From an uncultured bacterium (GTDB lineage: Bacteria > Cyanobacteriota > Vampirovibrionia > Gastranaerophilales > Gastranaerophilaceae): a DNA stretch of 64,000 nucleotides. The stretch spans positions 106,781 to 170,780 of the forward strand of contig CADAJP010000005.1 of NCBI GenBank assembly GCA_902788345.1, given 5' to 3'. Numbering within the stretch: position 1 is the first letter of the stretch; each line of letters starts with the position of its first letter. This document shows positions 1-9,450 of the stretch, one piece after another. A model generated the notes under the pieces. That model had not been told where the DNA came from. It saw only the letters and a program-made list of their open reading frames with translations, and made no database searches. A program made the position numbers and the translations under genes.

Positions 1-2
1 CA

Positions 3-563
3 AATCTTGTGGGCAATATTCTGACAAATTACAAATATGAAAGTCACTCCGTAAATTTGAAGATGGAATATTTTGATCTTATAAAAATTATAAATGAGAT
101 TCTTAATGAAAATAAATATAGTCTTTGTGATAAAAATTTTGATGTAAAAATTTTAACACCTTTGAATGAATGTATTATATTTGCTGACGAACTTGAAATA
201 AGGAGAGTTATCCAAAATTTACTAAATAATGCAATAACATACGGGTTAAAAAATACAACAATAAAAATTAAATTAAAGAAAAATTCAAAATTTACAATAT
301 TTTCTATATCAAATGAAAGCAACCCCATATCCCAAAAAGAAATCAAACACTTGTTTAAAAAATTTTCCAACACGCATAATACAAAAATCAATAAATATTC
401 AACAGGTTTGGGCTTATACACAGCAAAAAATATTATCGAACAGCATAACGGTAAAGTTTATGCAAAATGCACCGACAACGGCAAATTTACATTCGGTTTC
501 AGGCTTAAAACAGCAACACAAGATTTTGCAAAATCACAGACAAATTTAAAGGGCAATAACTAA
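3..563 (+). CDS. Sensor histidine kinase, C-terminal part (cut by window edge)
   Basis: The reading frame is open to the left edge, so this is the tail of a longer gene; the GTG at 9 is not a credible start. The first visible residues (NLVGNIL...YKYES) resemble the end of a kinase dimerisation helix. They are followed by a HATPase_c domain: N-box ending NLLNNAITYG, an F-box-like LFKKFSN, and a G2 box STGLGLYTAKNIIEQHNG. The G1 box is unusual, reading SNESNP where D-x-G-x-G is normal, so ATP binding may be altered. The family phosphorylates a partner response regulator; neither signal nor partner is visible here. The stop codon lies inside a terminator hairpin. The kinase-domain call is firm; activity is uncertain. 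Confidence 0.85.
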   Translation, partial: NLVGNILTNYKYESHSVNLKMEYFDLIKIINEILNENKYSLCDKNFDVKILTPLNECIIFADELEIRRVIQNLLNNAITYGLKNTTIKIKLKKNSKFTIFSISNESNPISQKEIKHLFKKFSNTHNTKINKYSTGLGLYTAKNIIEQHNGKVYAKCTDNGKFTFGFRLKTATQDFAKSQTNLKGNN

Positions 564-577
564 ATTATTGCCCTTTT
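551..577. terminator. Bidirectional intrinsic terminator
   Basis: A perfect 9-bp stem, GGGCAATAA / TTATTGCCC, has a 5-nt loop and is followed by TTTT. The stem begins before the kinase stop codon. On the other strand it ends lpxA, where the stem is followed by TTTAAATTT. It sits exactly between two convergent genes. Confidence 0.85.
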
Positions 578-583
578 GTCATT

Positions 584-1390
584 TTATTCTTCATCCAATG
601 ATTGATATCCTGATTTATGCGATTTTAATAGTACACCACGTTTTGAAGTGTGTATAAAATCTATCATTTTTTCAATATATTCATTTGTAGGAATTTCTGC
701 CTGAATTTTTTCAATAGCCTGAGAAGTATTGTATTCATCAGATATTAACAGTTTGAAAGCCTCATTGATATGAGTTCTTGTTTCCAAATCAATACCTCTG
801 CGTTTAAGAGCAATTACATTTATTGTTCTTGGAACAGGCGGACGACCTTCTCCCTTTGAATAAGGAAGAATATCCTGACGAGAAGCAGAAAATCCGCTGA
901 CAATAGACATAGTACCGATTCTGATATTTTGATGAAATACACTCATACCGCCTACAAATGCGCCAAATTCAACATGAACATGACCGCCAAGTGTTACAAG
1001 ATTTGCGAGGATAACCTGATCCTCAAGCACACAGTTATGAGCAACATGTGCTCCAACCATGATCAAACATTTATTACCGATTCTTGTTGTAAAATCACCA
1101 CAAGCAGCAGCTCTGTGGATAGTTACATTTTCTTTAATTATAGTTTCATCACCGATAACGACTTTTGTTTCTTCTCCCTTGTATCCTAAATCCTGCGGTT
1201 CGGAACCAATAGTTGCAAACGGAGAAATTGTACAATTATTACCAATTTCTGCATACTCAATATGTGCATTTGAAATAACTCTGGTTCCACTGCCAATTTT
1301 TACGTTTTTACCTATTACAACATAAGGACCAATTATTGCATCATCCGCAATTTGAGCAGAAGGATCAATTATCGCTGTTTTGTCTATCAT
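584..1390 (-). CDS. lpxA: UDP-N-acetylglucosamine O-acyltransferase (lipid A synthesis)
   Basis: LpxA moves a 3-hydroxyacyl chain from acyl carrier protein to O-3 of UDP-GlcNAc, the first step of lipid A synthesis in the cytoplasm. The 268-aa product matches the family length. It opens with left-handed beta-helix hexapeptide repeats, followed by the signature VTIHR, then MVGAHVAHNC, whose His118 corresponds to the catalytic histidine, then GGHVHV and a C-terminal alpha-helical part beginning ALKRRG. The start at 1390 is preferred because GAGAGAGGAG lies just upstream; a longer frame to 1441 has no such site. A TATAAT is visible on this strand at 1430-1425. No lpxD, fabZ or lpxB neighbours are in view, so the gene is isolated from the usual lpx cluster. 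Confidence 0.93.
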   Translation of the reverse strand: MIDKTAIIDPSAQIADDAIIGPYVVIGKNVKIGSGTRVISNAHIEYAEIGNNCTISPFATIGSEPQDLGYKGEETKVVIGDETIIKENVTIHRAAACGDFTTRIGNKCLIMVGAHVAHNCVLEDQVILANLVTLGGHVHVEFGAFVGGMSVFHQNIRIGTMSIVSGFSASRQDILPYSKGEGRPPVPRTINVIALKRRGIDLETRTHINEAFKLLISDEYNTSQAIEKIQAEIPTNEYIEKMIDFIHTSKRGVLLKSHKSGYQSLDEE

Positions 1391-1487
1391 CTTAGAACTC
1401 CTCTCTCTACAAACTATTAAGTTTATTATAGTACAAAACACGCAAAAACATTAAAACTTTATATTATTTTAATAAGTAAATTACAAA

Positions 1488-3431
1488 CTATTTCTTTTGT
1501 TCAAGTTTATGAATTTCGGCAGCAAGTTCTATGAGCTGATTTTCAAGCTTTTTATTTTCTTTTTTAAGTTTTGCTATACGATCCAAATCATTTTGTAATC
1601 TTTCAATATGAGATGTGATTTTTTGATTAAGTTCTTTTATGGAATTTATAGCAGAATAAAACATTTCATCCCAGCGAATTTTATAATATCCATCGGAATT
1701 TTTTGTGACTGCATTCGGGAAAATCATTTTCAAATCCTGAGCAATTACCCCAACATGTTTTTCTTTTAGCTTATCAGCTTTAAAGTAATAATCATAAATT
1801 TTCAATTCTGATAAATCTTTTAATCCTGAGTCGAATTTTCCACCGATATTTTTCAATCTGGCATCACTCATAAAACCTCTTAATCCGGTTTGAGTCAAAA
1901 TAGGACAACAGGAACCGGAAACGTCACCACCATAATTATAAACAGCATGAGCTCTGCTTAAATCAACACTCAACGCTCCGCTATTGCCTGTATAGAAATA
2001 ACTTGTATCACCTTCGATATTATCAAATCTGTTAGGATACCCAAAGTCAGAAGTCCAGTCATATGACTGTTTACCCGGTGATGTATATGCTCCTGCACCG
2101 CCATTTAACAGATATATATATGTAGAACTGCCGGTTTGAGTACATATACAATTTTCCCTGCCGCCATATACTTGATGCAAATAACCACCCTGACCTGTTA
2201 ACGGAACAGCCCCTGCACTACCGTCAAATCCTATATACGGCTTGTGATTACCCGGAAACTCTTTATAAAAAGTGTAACCCATCAGAGCATCTTTTGAACC
2301 GGATGAAACCAACGGAGTCTTACCATACATATAAGTTTGACCGCGCACTATAAGATTTCCGTACACAACAACGGCTGCATCACCTAAACCTTCTGCCAAT
2401 GAGCCTCTTGCATTGTTTACAACAACAGCAGCAGGACTATTTAAAGATGAAATGCCACGTCCGATAAATACCTGCGTATCATTATTTGACACAGCAGTAG
2501 TTCCTGCGACAGCCTGACCTATACATGTTTTGTTACTTGCACCCGTTCCGAGCTTTGCACAGGACATATATCCGATTGCGGTATTATTACTGCCGCTATA
2601 TGTTTTATTAGCATTAGAATTAGCACTTGACCTTGTAAATGCACCGACAGCCGTATTATATGACCCGCTTGCATTTGCACTATATCCGATAGCCGTATTA
2701 TAATCACCGGCAAAGGATACCCTTTCACCAACCGCCGTTGAATAATTTGCATTTACATTGGTTGAATCGGATATAACAGTATTATAACTGCCATTCGCGT
2801 TAGTATTATAACCAATATAAACATTTGCACTGCCGGTAGTAGTATTTTGTCCCGCATACGCACCCACTCCGGTATTAAAATTGCCTGTAGATACATTTTG
2901 TAAGGCTTTTGAACCTATAGCAGTATTCCCGCTCCCCGTAGTTAAACCATTCAGCGCATTTTTACCATAAGCGGTATTTGCTCTTGATTCGGTTTCTGTG
3001 GCACCGGCATATGAAATAGAATTATATTCACCGCCTAAAAGTAAATTATCACGACCTGCAGCTAAAAAGCCCTGTCTTTGACCATTATGATAAAATTCTA
3101 TCGGTCGTTGAACAATATTACCATTTACTCTGTCACTGGAACGAATAACCAATTTTGCATAAGGCTTATAATTAGTTTTAATATCTTCCAAATCAAGAGG
3201 AGAAACCCCTATCATAATTTCCTGCAATAATGCAGGATTTGAACCGGCTGTATGAATATCACCGTCATCATCCGCAGAAACTTCGTTCCAAACCTCAGCA
3301 CTCATAAGAGTATTATGTCTTGAAGTAAGAATAGGCGCTACTGCCGCTATTACAACTGTCATTACGGCAAGAATTACCATCAATTCCGCAAGCGTAAATG
3401 CTTTATGAAGTTTTAATTTTACACCTGACAT
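1488..3431 (-). CDS. Prepilin-like protein with YadA-head-like repeats and C-terminal S74 chaperone domain
   Basis: The 647-aa protein opens with a type IV prepilin signal: a short basic leader, A11|F12 as the probable cleavage site, Glu16 at mature position 5 and a hydrophobic helix. Residues about 145-320 hold repeated units of the type TAIGxxA / TAVGxxA / GSYNTA, resembling the left-handed roll of trimeric YadA-type heads. Residues about 522-605 match the peptidase S74 intramolecular chaperone (SDARLK with Ser522/Lys527, VGVIAQDL, IRWDEMFY), and a coiled coil follows. S74 domains trimerise phage tail fibres and cleave themselves before the serine. It lies 3 bp after its paralogue; AAGGAAG just before the start supports translation from the same mRNA. 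Probably a surface or pilus-associated adhesin; the combination is unusual. Confidence 0.85.
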   Translation of the reverse strand: MSGVKLKLHKAFTLAELMVILAVMTVVIAAVAPILTSRHNTLMSAEVWNEVSADDDGDIHTAGSNPALLQEIMIGVSPLDLEDIKTNYKPYAKLVIRSSDRVNGNIVQRPIEFYHNGQRQGFLAAGRDNLLLGGEYNSISYAGATETESRANTAYGKNALNGLTTGSGNTAIGSKALQNVSTGNFNTGVGAYAGQNTTTGSANVYIGYNTNANGSYNTVISDSTNVNANYSTAVGERVSFAGDYNTAIGYSANASGSYNTAVGAFTRSSANSNANKTYSGSNNTAIGYMSCAKLGTGASNKTCIGQAVAGTTAVSNNDTQVFIGRGISSLNSPAAVVVNNARGSLAEGLGDAAVVVYGNLIVRGQTYMYGKTPLVSSGSKDALMGYTFYKEFPGNHKPYIGFDGSAGAVPLTGQGGYLHQVYGGRENCICTQTGSSTYIYLLNGGAGAYTSPGKQSYDWTSDFGYPNRFDNIEGDTSYFYTGNSGALSVDLSRAHAVYNYGGDVSGSCCPILTQTGLRGFMSDARLKNIGGKFDSGLKDLSELKIYDYYFKADKLKEKHVGVIAQDLKMIFPNAVTKNSDGYYKIRWDEMFYSAINSIKELNQKITSHIERLQNDLDRIAKLKKENKKLENQLIELAAEIHKLEQKK

Positions 3432-3434
3432 TTA

Positions 3435-5210
3435 TTACTTCCTTTCAAGCCTCTGTACTCTTTCTTCTAATGAAGAAAGCTGCTTTAGAATATCGGTATG
3501 ATGCCCTCTGACACCATTTATTCCTCTGCGGAGTTCAACAACTTTATCTCTTATTATATCAATTTTATGAGATAGTTCTTTTATAGAATTTATTACAGCA
3601 TAGAACATTTCGTCCCATCTTATCTTCAAAAATCCGTTTTCATCTTCGGAAACAGATTCAGGGAATACTTTTTGCAAATCCTGAGCAATTACACCAACCT
3701 GAGGTGTTCCTGACAAATCATCTTTGAAAGTAAAATTATAAGGTTGGAGTTGTAACACCTTGTCTAGTCCCGCATTATTTTCTACAATATTAGTTTTTAA
3801 GCGTCTGTCAGATGTGATCAAACTGTTAGGTGCATTCCCATCCCTCTGAAGAAGATTTATTGTTCTTGGCCAAGCTATAGAATCCGCACTTGCAAAATTG
3901 TCAGTACAAACATAAACATTATAACTCAATAATATAGCCTGATAAGAATCGGATATACAGCGATAGTGAGTCGGTTCATAAGCTTTTGAATCAATAAACT
4001 TATAATTTGCGACATTATTACCATCTTTAATATATAACTTCCCGCGAATTACAAGATTTGAATTAAGCACTACATCCGCAGAATTTGCATTTAAAGAACT
4101 CCCGCTTATATTTCCGCCGTATGTATGGACTTCCATAACACCACGACCGCCAAAACCTTTTGGCACACCACCCAAAAATATATGTTCATCTGATGCACCA
4201 TATTGCGGAGTTCTGTTTATACTCGCACCAGAACCATAACCGATACAAGTGTTTAACCCTTTATCCGCACCTATTGAATTACAAGCATTTGTACCCACTG
4301 CAGTTAAACCTGCAAGAGTATCACCGTTTGTTGAGCCTAACCCCCCGAGATTATACGCATTATAACCTATAATCGTATTATATTTCATTGCGAGATCTGC
4401 AGTCGCATTAGTATTCACAAGAACATTTGCGATATAATCATCACTATCGCTTCTGTACAAGCCTGAATTTATACCAAGAGCAATATTCTTTTCAGCTTTT
4501 GAATTTTCACCGCTGAACATTGCATGATAACCTATACCAATATCATTTGCACCGAAACCTCCGCCGGCACCATCACCTATATATATTCCGTTCCCGCCGT
4601 AATTATTCGCCAACTGATAACCGGCATTTGTACCAATAGCCGTAATATGAGTTGAAGTTCCTGACGGGATTTCAAAATTCGCAGATTCTAAAGCACCTGT
4701 ACCCACCGCTAAAAAGCCATTTGCAGCCGTCAACTTCTTCATTGTAGAAAAACCTAAAGATGTATTATCCGCACCGATTGTAGGGTGAAGCTGACCGATA
4801 TGAACACCGTTTGCATCTAACAATAAAGAACCTGCATCAATACCATTTGAAAGTTCGGATTCATTCGGAGAAAACCTGAACTGAATTTGAGGCTGAGGAT
4901 AAGTTACCCCTTTATAAGTTATATTTTTGGAATTTATGACGAGCTTACCGGAATGATTGTTATTTGCAACAGGATCCATACCTACATAAAGACTTGAAGT
5001 CCAGTCAGGAGCTCCCGGATCAAAATATGCATCTCTTTCGGTGTCATTATTAACAAAATGCCAAATTGATTCAATTGAACCGGAATCGGCAATATGACGC
5101 TTTGTAATAATAGGAGCCATTGCTGCAAATAACAACGCAATAATGACAAGAACTATAATAAGTTCCACCAAAGAAAACGCTTTATGCGAATTATATTTCA
5201 TCCTCATCAT
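3435..5210 (-). CDS. Prepilin-like protein with repetitive ectodomain and C-terminal S74 chaperone domain
   Basis: A paralogue of the next gene and first in the pair. Its prepilin signal has A11|F12 with Glu16 at mature position 5 and a hydrophobic helix. The middle (about 125-370) has degenerate repeats such as TAIGTNAG, IGIGYHA and TAVGTNA, again YadA-head-like. The C terminus has SDRRLK (Ser467, Lys472), VGVIAQDL, IRWDEMFY and then coiled coil, matching peptidase S74. Three closely spaced ATGs (5210, 5207, 5201) follow a GGGAG; 5207 or 5201 gives better spacing than 5210. No YadA membrane-anchor barrel is present, so export would go through the pilin/type II machinery, none of which lies in the window. 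Expected to be exposed at the surface; ligand unknown. Confidence 0.85.
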   Translation of the reverse strand: MMRMKYNSHKAFSLVELIIVLVIIALLFAAMAPIITKRHIADSGSIESIWHFVNNDTERDAYFDPGAPDWTSSLYVGMDPVANNNHSGKLVINSKNITYKGVTYPQPQIQFRFSPNESELSNGIDAGSLLLDANGVHIGQLHPTIGADNTSLGFSTMKKLTAANGFLAVGTGALESANFEIPSGTSTHITAIGTNAGYQLANNYGGNGIYIGDGAGGGFGANDIGIGYHAMFSGENSKAEKNIALGINSGLYRSDSDDYIANVLVNTNATADLAMKYNTIIGYNAYNLGGLGSTNGDTLAGLTAVGTNACNSIGADKGLNTCIGYGSGASINRTPQYGASDEHIFLGGVPKGFGGRGVMEVHTYGGNISGSSLNANSADVVLNSNLVIRGKLYIKDGNNVANYKFIDSKAYEPTHYRCISDSYQAILLSYNVYVCTDNFASADSIAWPRTINLLQRDGNAPNSLITSDRRLKTNIVENNAGLDKVLQLQPYNFTFKDDLSGTPQVGVIAQDLQKVFPESVSEDENGFLKIRWDEMFYAVINSIKELSHKIDIIRDKVVELRRGINGVRGHHTDILKQLSSLEERVQRLERK

Positions 5211-5237
5211 ACTCCCGAATATACTTAGGTTACTTTA

Positions 5238-5266
5238 ATTATAACATATTTTATAACGCATTACAA
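5238..5266 (-). promoter_or_regulatory. Promoter of the prepilin/S74 gene pair
   Basis: On the minus strand TTGTAA (5266-5261) is followed after exactly 17 nt by TATAAT (5243-5238). This gives a leader of roughly 20 nt before the first of the two tandem genes. Confidence 0.65.
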
Positions 5267-5358
5267 CATGATTTACATGTAATAAACATTTTCAATCGGA
5301 TAACACAATTACAAAACTTAACAATAAGAAAATATTTATATGATAAAATTATATTGCG

Positions 5359-6738
5359 ATGAAAAATGAACATATTAAATGGACAATTTGCCTCATTATA
5401 ATACTTGGAAATTTTATAGGGATGCTGGATTCAACGACAATTCAGCTTGCCTTATATCAAATTTCCATAGGACTTGATATATCACTTTCAAAAGCACAAT
5501 GGGTAATAATTGCATATATGCTTGTATTAACGGTATTCCTTCCGTTTTTTGGCAAAATTGGCGATTTATACCCTAAAAACAAAGTATATTCTGTCGGATT
5601 TTTTACATTTAGTATAGGTGCATTGCTTTGCACATTTTCGCCAAATTTCACCTTATTAGTGATATTCAGATGTATAGAAGCACTTGGAGCATCTATTATG
5701 CTTGCAAACGGCCCAGCCGTAATATCAACTCTTTTCAGAGGTGAAAACAGAGGAAAAGCTTTAGGTATAAACGGTAGTCTTGTTGCGGCAGGCGGTTTGC
5801 TCGGGCCTGCACTTGGCGGTATGATGATAAACTTCTTTGGCTGGAGAACAATATTTTTACCCGCCTTCATAATATCCTTTACAGGCGGAATATTAAGTTA
5901 TAAACTTGTTCCTTCATACATAAGAAGAAAAGTATTCAAATTCGATTATAAAGGATTTTTATATTTTACAATTGCCCTGTGCGCTTTATTATTAGCGATA
6001 TCTGAAGGTTACAGCTGGGGTTGGAAATCCATAAGAATTATATCCTTAGGAATTTTGACATTAATTTTCGGAAGCTTATTTTACTTCAGGGATAAAAAAA
6101 TCAGCTATCCAATGATAAATTTTCGAATGTTTAAAATAAAAACTTTTACTTTTGGAAATATTGCCGTAATGACCTCTTATATGACAATGTTTACGAATGC
6201 AATTTTGCTTCCGCTGTTTTTACAGGATATATTAAAATATAATGCATTTGTAACAGGACTTTTAATACTACCTTATTCTTTAGCTTCCTGCCTTGTAGCT
6301 CCTTTTGCGGGAACATATGCAGGTAAACACGGCAGTAAAATCTTAACAAGAATCGGACCAACGATATACATAATTGCACTTTTAATATTTACAAGTTTTG
6401 GAATTCACACAAAACAGTGGCAAGTTGTAGCTGCATCTATAATTATGGGTATCGGTAACGGATGTTTTCAATCTCCGTCTAATACCGCAATTATGACATC
6501 TGTTAAAACTGAAGAAGTAGGGATTGCAAGCGGAATACTTTCACTTTCAAGAAATATGGGGAATATTCTTGGAGTTGCAATAACCATCACACTATTTGAG
6601 AACTTTAAAAATCTGTATCAAAACGGCTCTTACCAATCCGCATTTTTATCCGCATATCATTTGACAATGGCATTTGGAATAGTCTTCGGAGTAACATGTC
6701 TTACATGTGCGATAATTGCTTATAACGACAAAAAATAA
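5359..6738 (+). CDS. MFS exporter, EmrB/QacA (DHA2) type
   Basis: A 459-aa polytopic membrane protein of the major facilitator superfamily, probably a proton-driven drug or metabolite exporter. MLDSTTIQLAL in the first helix matches the D1 motif of the 14-helix family, GKIGDLYPKNK is motif A between helices 2 and 3, and GLLGPALGG fits the antiporter motif C. The long hydrophobic C-terminal half agrees with 14 rather than 12 helices. No Shine-Dalgarno site precedes the ATG. Instead TG-n-TAAAAT ends at 5349, 9 nt before the start, so the mRNA may be almost leaderless. No membrane-fusion partner is adjacent. Substrate cannot be told from sequence. Confidence 0.88.
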   Translation: MKNEHIKWTICLIIILGNFIGMLDSTTIQLALYQISIGLDISLSKAQWVIIAYMLVLTVFLPFFGKIGDLYPKNKVYSVGFFTFSIGALLCTFSPNFTLLVIFRCIEALGASIMLANGPAVISTLFRGENRGKALGINGSLVAAGGLLGPALGGMMINFFGWRTIFLPAFIISFTGGILSYKLVPSYIRRKVFKFDYKGFLYFTIALCALLLAISEGYSWGWKSIRIISLGILTLIFGSLFYFRDKKISYPMINFRMFKIKTFTFGNIAVMTSYMTMFTNAILLPLFLQDILKYNAFVTGLLILPYSLASCLVAPFAGTYAGKHGSKILTRIGPTIYIIALLIFTSFGIHTKQWQVVAASIIMGIGNGCFQSPSNTAIMTSVKTEEVGIASGILSLSRNMGNILGVAITITLFENFKNLYQNGSYQSAFLSAYHLTMAFGIVFGVTCLTCAIIAYNDKK

Positions 6739-6742
6739 TTTT

Positions 6743-7069
6743 TTATTTTAAAACCTTGATAGTATCTTTTGCAGTATTTTTCATATTGAGTATCGCTTTA
6801 TTAATTGTTGCATTATTTAAAGAATCAAGAACACCAACTTCTGTTTTTAACCAAGTATTTATATCTGCCGCCTTTGTAGAATTACCGATTCCTAAGTTCA
6901 TTAAAGAATCATATTTCGCCGGTGCGGATTGTTTTAACAGCATTTTTGCATTATCTCTTGCACGAACCAAATCCTGCTCGTTTTTTTTATTGAAATCCTG
7001 GCAGGCATTGTAGCCATATGCAATTAGTCCTGCACATACACCTATTTTTATTAAACTTTGAATACGCAT
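6743..7069 (-). CDS. Small membrane-anchored or secreted protein, unknown
   Basis: This 108-aa protein has a basic start and a hydrophobic stretch (about residues 6-20, IKIGVCAGLIAYGYNA), then a charged, mostly helical body with many Lys, Asn and Leu. The hydrophobic part could be a signal peptide or a membrane anchor; there is no lipobox. AGGAGA stands 5 nt before the ATG, giving good support for translation. It converges with the exporter (4-bp gap) and precedes the DUF721 gene on the complementary arrangement, but no functional link is evident. Family not recognised. Confidence 0.7.
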   Translation of the reverse strand: MRIQSLIKIGVCAGLIAYGYNACQDFNKKNEQDLVRARDNAKMLLKQSAPAKYDSLMNLGIGNSTKAADINTWLKTEVGVLDSLNNATINKAILNMKNTAKDTIKVLK

Positions 7070-7116
7070 AATTTTCTCCTGTTGCTGTTATTAAAACCGC
7101 AACAAAATTTTTTTTG

Positions 7117-7449
7117 CTAAACCTCATCCACCCATTTTTTTACATCAAATTTCAAATCCGCAACTTTTATCCTTAAAGATTCGGTATAAGGTTTTAAACG
7201 ATCTAAAATCTGAGTTTTTCTGAGCATTAATTCTTGAGCAACAATAGAAGACCGGCAGGCAATAACCATAACTGAGCCCTTTAGCATTGAGTACGGTTTT
7301 GAATTTTTTGCGAATTTTTCACCTGCGGCAATTTTCCAGAATTTATATAAATTATTTCTTGTAATAGCTCTGCTTAATTCCTTGTCTTTTGACATTTGGG
7401 CAAGCAGATCATCTATATTTTGGAATTTTGTATATAAAATTTTCTTCAT
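7117..7449 (-). CDS. DUF721 / DciA-like protein
   Basis: The 110-aa product has the DUF721 layout: an N-terminal helical part, FWKIAAGEKFAKNS, a strand typical of the family (KGSVMVIACRSSIVAQEL) and a C-terminal IKVADLKFDV strand. DciA-type members assist loading of the replicative helicase DnaB in bacteria lacking DnaC/DnaI, so a replication role is plausible. The protein is short, close to the minimal KH-like DUF721 domain. No convincing Shine-Dalgarno site precedes the ATG. The gene is divergent from the DHH phosphoesterase, with start codons about 40 bp apart. Domain call good, function inferred from family. Confidence 0.7.
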   Translation of the reverse strand: MKKILYTKFQNIDDLLAQMSKDKELSRAITRNNLYKFWKIAAGEKFAKNSKPYSMLKGSVMVIACRSSIVAQELMLRKTQILDRLKPYTESLRIKVADLKFDVKKWVDEV

Positions 7450-7487
7450 ATGCTTTTTTCAGTCAATTTTTATGCTACAATACAAAA

Positions 7488-8456
7488 ATGGTTATGAAAC
7501 AGATTGATAGTATCATAAAAAAATCCAAAAATATATTGATAGCTTCACACATTAATCCCGATGGCGATACATTAGGTTCTATGTGTGCAATGTACCATTT
7601 AATAAAAGACAATTACAAAAAAAACGCACAAATGGTGATTGTTTCAAAGCTGCCTGAAACCTATGAATTTTTACCGCAAATTCAGGATGCTCTTTTTATA
7701 GAGAATATGGATTTATCAAGAGAATATGATCTTGTAATAAATGTTGATATCGCATCCATAGACAGGTGCAATGATGTTCAGACACTGTTTAAAAAAGCTA
7801 AAAATACTATTAATATTGACCATCACGAAACAAATAATTCGTATGCAGAGATAAATATTATTGACCCTCATGCATCTGCAACCGGTGAAATTATATATGA
7901 AATAGCACAAGCTCTTAACTGGCAAATATCAAAAGAATGTGCAATAGGATTATATACAGCAATTCTTACGGATACCGGCGGGTTTAAGTTTTCAAACACA
8001 TCCCCAAAAACAATGGAATATTCCGCACAAATCATGAAATATGGTATAGATTCATCAGACATATACAGAAAATGCTATGAATCACAATCAAAAAATATGG
8101 TGCTATTCCAATGCTATTGCGTAAACAAGGCGGAATTTACAAATAATGACAAAATAGCATATACTACTGTTTACAAAAAGGATTTGGAAAAATTTAACAA
8201 CAACGGAGAAGATTATACAGACGGTCTGACTGAAAAACTCAGAGCAATAAATACAACTGAAATTGCATTTGTGGTAAAAGAATTGAATGCAGCAACATCA
8301 AAAGTTTCAATGAGAAGCAAGAATACCGACATTGCTAAAATATGCTCAACTTTGGGCGGAGGCGGACACAAATTTGCAGCAGGTGCAGTTATTAAAGCAA
8401 ATGTTAACGATGCAGTAAAACTGATATTAAAAGAGATTGAAAAGTTAAATTTATGA
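7488..8456 (+). CDS. DHH/DHHA1 phosphoesterase, NrnA-like
   Basis: A 322-aa cytoplasmic enzyme of the family that degrades nano-RNA or cyclic dinucleotide products and hydrolyses pAp. Metal-binding motifs are all present: HINPDGD (His21, Asp25, Asp27), NVDIA (Asp87), DHH at 111-113, then the DHHA1 substrate motif GGGGHKFAAG near residue 291. I chose ATG 7488, because the region just before it carries an extended -10 box, TG-n-TACAAT at 7473-7481, so the transcript would begin at or very near this ATG. An upstream extension to 7389 would overlap the divergent gene. ATG at 7494 is an alternative. The stop codon overlaps the next start (ATGA), indicating a two-gene operon. Confidence 0.88.
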   Translation: MVMKQIDSIIKKSKNILIASHINPDGDTLGSMCAMYHLIKDNYKKNAQMVIVSKLPETYEFLPQIQDALFIENMDLSREYDLVINVDIASIDRCNDVQTLFKKAKNTINIDHHETNNSYAEINIIDPHASATGEIIYEIAQALNWQISKECAIGLYTAILTDTGGFKFSNTSPKTMEYSAQIMKYGIDSSDIYRKCYESQSKNMVLFQCYCVNKAEFTNNDKIAYTTVYKKDLEKFNNNGEDYTDGLTEKLRAINTTEIAFVVKELNAATSKVSMRSKNTDIAKICSTLGGGGHKFAAGAVIKANVNDAVKLILKEIEKLNL

Positions 8457-9394
8457 TAAAAAAACTTATTAAAAATTTAATGAAAAATAAATATGCCCAT
8501 ATAATTATTGCTCTTATCAGATCAATAATAAAGAACGATTTTTTCGGTATGGCTGCAGAAATGGGATTTATGCTGGTTGTCGGAATTTTTCCGTTTATGT
8601 TGTTTTTGATGTCAATTTTTGGCTGGCTTGGTAACAGATCATATATGGATCCTATTTTAGCAGCACTTTCAAATATTATGCCTCATCAGGCTATGGAATT
8701 ATTATTAACCGTACTGAACCAAACAATGATATTCGGGCACGGAAAACTTGTTGCATGGATTGGTATAATCACAGCATTAATATTATCCGTCAATGGTGTA
8801 GCCGTAATTTTAAAAGGTTTAAACAGAGCATACAAAGTTGAAGAAACAAGAAGTTTTTTATATACAAGAGTCTTATCATTTCTTATGATGTTGGTTAACA
8901 TCTTAATACTGTTTTTAACCATAAACATCATCATCTTCGGGAAAATTATAGTTACATTTTTGGTTGTATATTTTGGGATGTCAAAGGTTACCGCATACAC
9001 AATTTTGACATTGCGCTGGCCTGTAGCATTTCTTGCATTATATTTACTGGCCTTTTTAAGCTACTATATACTTCCGGATCTTAAAGGCAATGAAAGTTTT
9101 AAAAGAAAAAGCGCACTACCGGGTACAGCATTTTTTACAGTTTTCTGGTTGGTCGGTTCATGGGCTTTTTCACTTTACGTAAATAATCTTTGCACATATA
9201 ATATTGTTTTCGGTACAATCGGAGCATTCTTTATTTTAATGGTTTGGCTTTATTACACCTCAATCGTTTTACTCATCGGCGGCGAGATAAATTCAAGATT
9301 TTATAACAGCATGGAACATAAATCCAAAGAAATAATGGAAGAGCTTGAAGCTTTAAGAATACAGACTTTCCCGAAGAAAAATAAACCGAATTAA
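8453..9394 (+). CDS. YihY/BrkB-family inner-membrane protein
   Basis: 313 residues with about six hydrophobic segments in the arrangement of YihY (formerly called ribonuclease BN, an error). Recognisable features are FFGMAAEMGFMLVVGIFPF near the start, WIGIITALILSVNGVAVIL, LPDLK before segment 4 and FGTIGAFFILMVWLYYTSIVLLIGGEI near the end. A charged cytoplasmic tail closes the protein. The family is widespread; some members are proposed to influence envelope lipids, but the molecular role is unsettled. It overlaps the DHH gene by 4 bp and is surely translated with it. Confidence 0.85.
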   Translation: MIKKLIKNLMKNKYAHIIIALIRSIIKNDFFGMAAEMGFMLVVGIFPFMLFLMSIFGWLGNRSYMDPILAALSNIMPHQAMELLLTVLNQTMIFGHGKLVAWIGIITALILSVNGVAVILKGLNRAYKVEETRSFLYTRVLSFLMMLVNILILFLTINIIIFGKIIVTFLVVYFGMSKVTAYTILTLRWPVAFLALYLLAFLSYYILPDLKGNESFKRKSALPGTAFFTVFWLVGSWAFSLYVNNLCTYNIVFGTIGAFFILMVWLYYTSIVLLIGGEINSRFYNSMEHKSKEIMEELEALRIQTFPKKNKPN

Positions 9395-9450
9395 AGAATG
9401 TTGTTTTCTTGCAAAAAGACCAATTGTGTAATAATATAGAGTTATAAAAA

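Noticed and set aside
929..1325. Two plus-strand ORFs opposite lpxA
   Set aside because: They are antisense to a complete lpxA with strong motifs and have no translation signals.
1488..5210. Classical trimeric autotransporter (YadA)
   Set aside because: There is no C-terminal membrane-anchor barrel and the N terminus is a prepilin signal; the end is S74.
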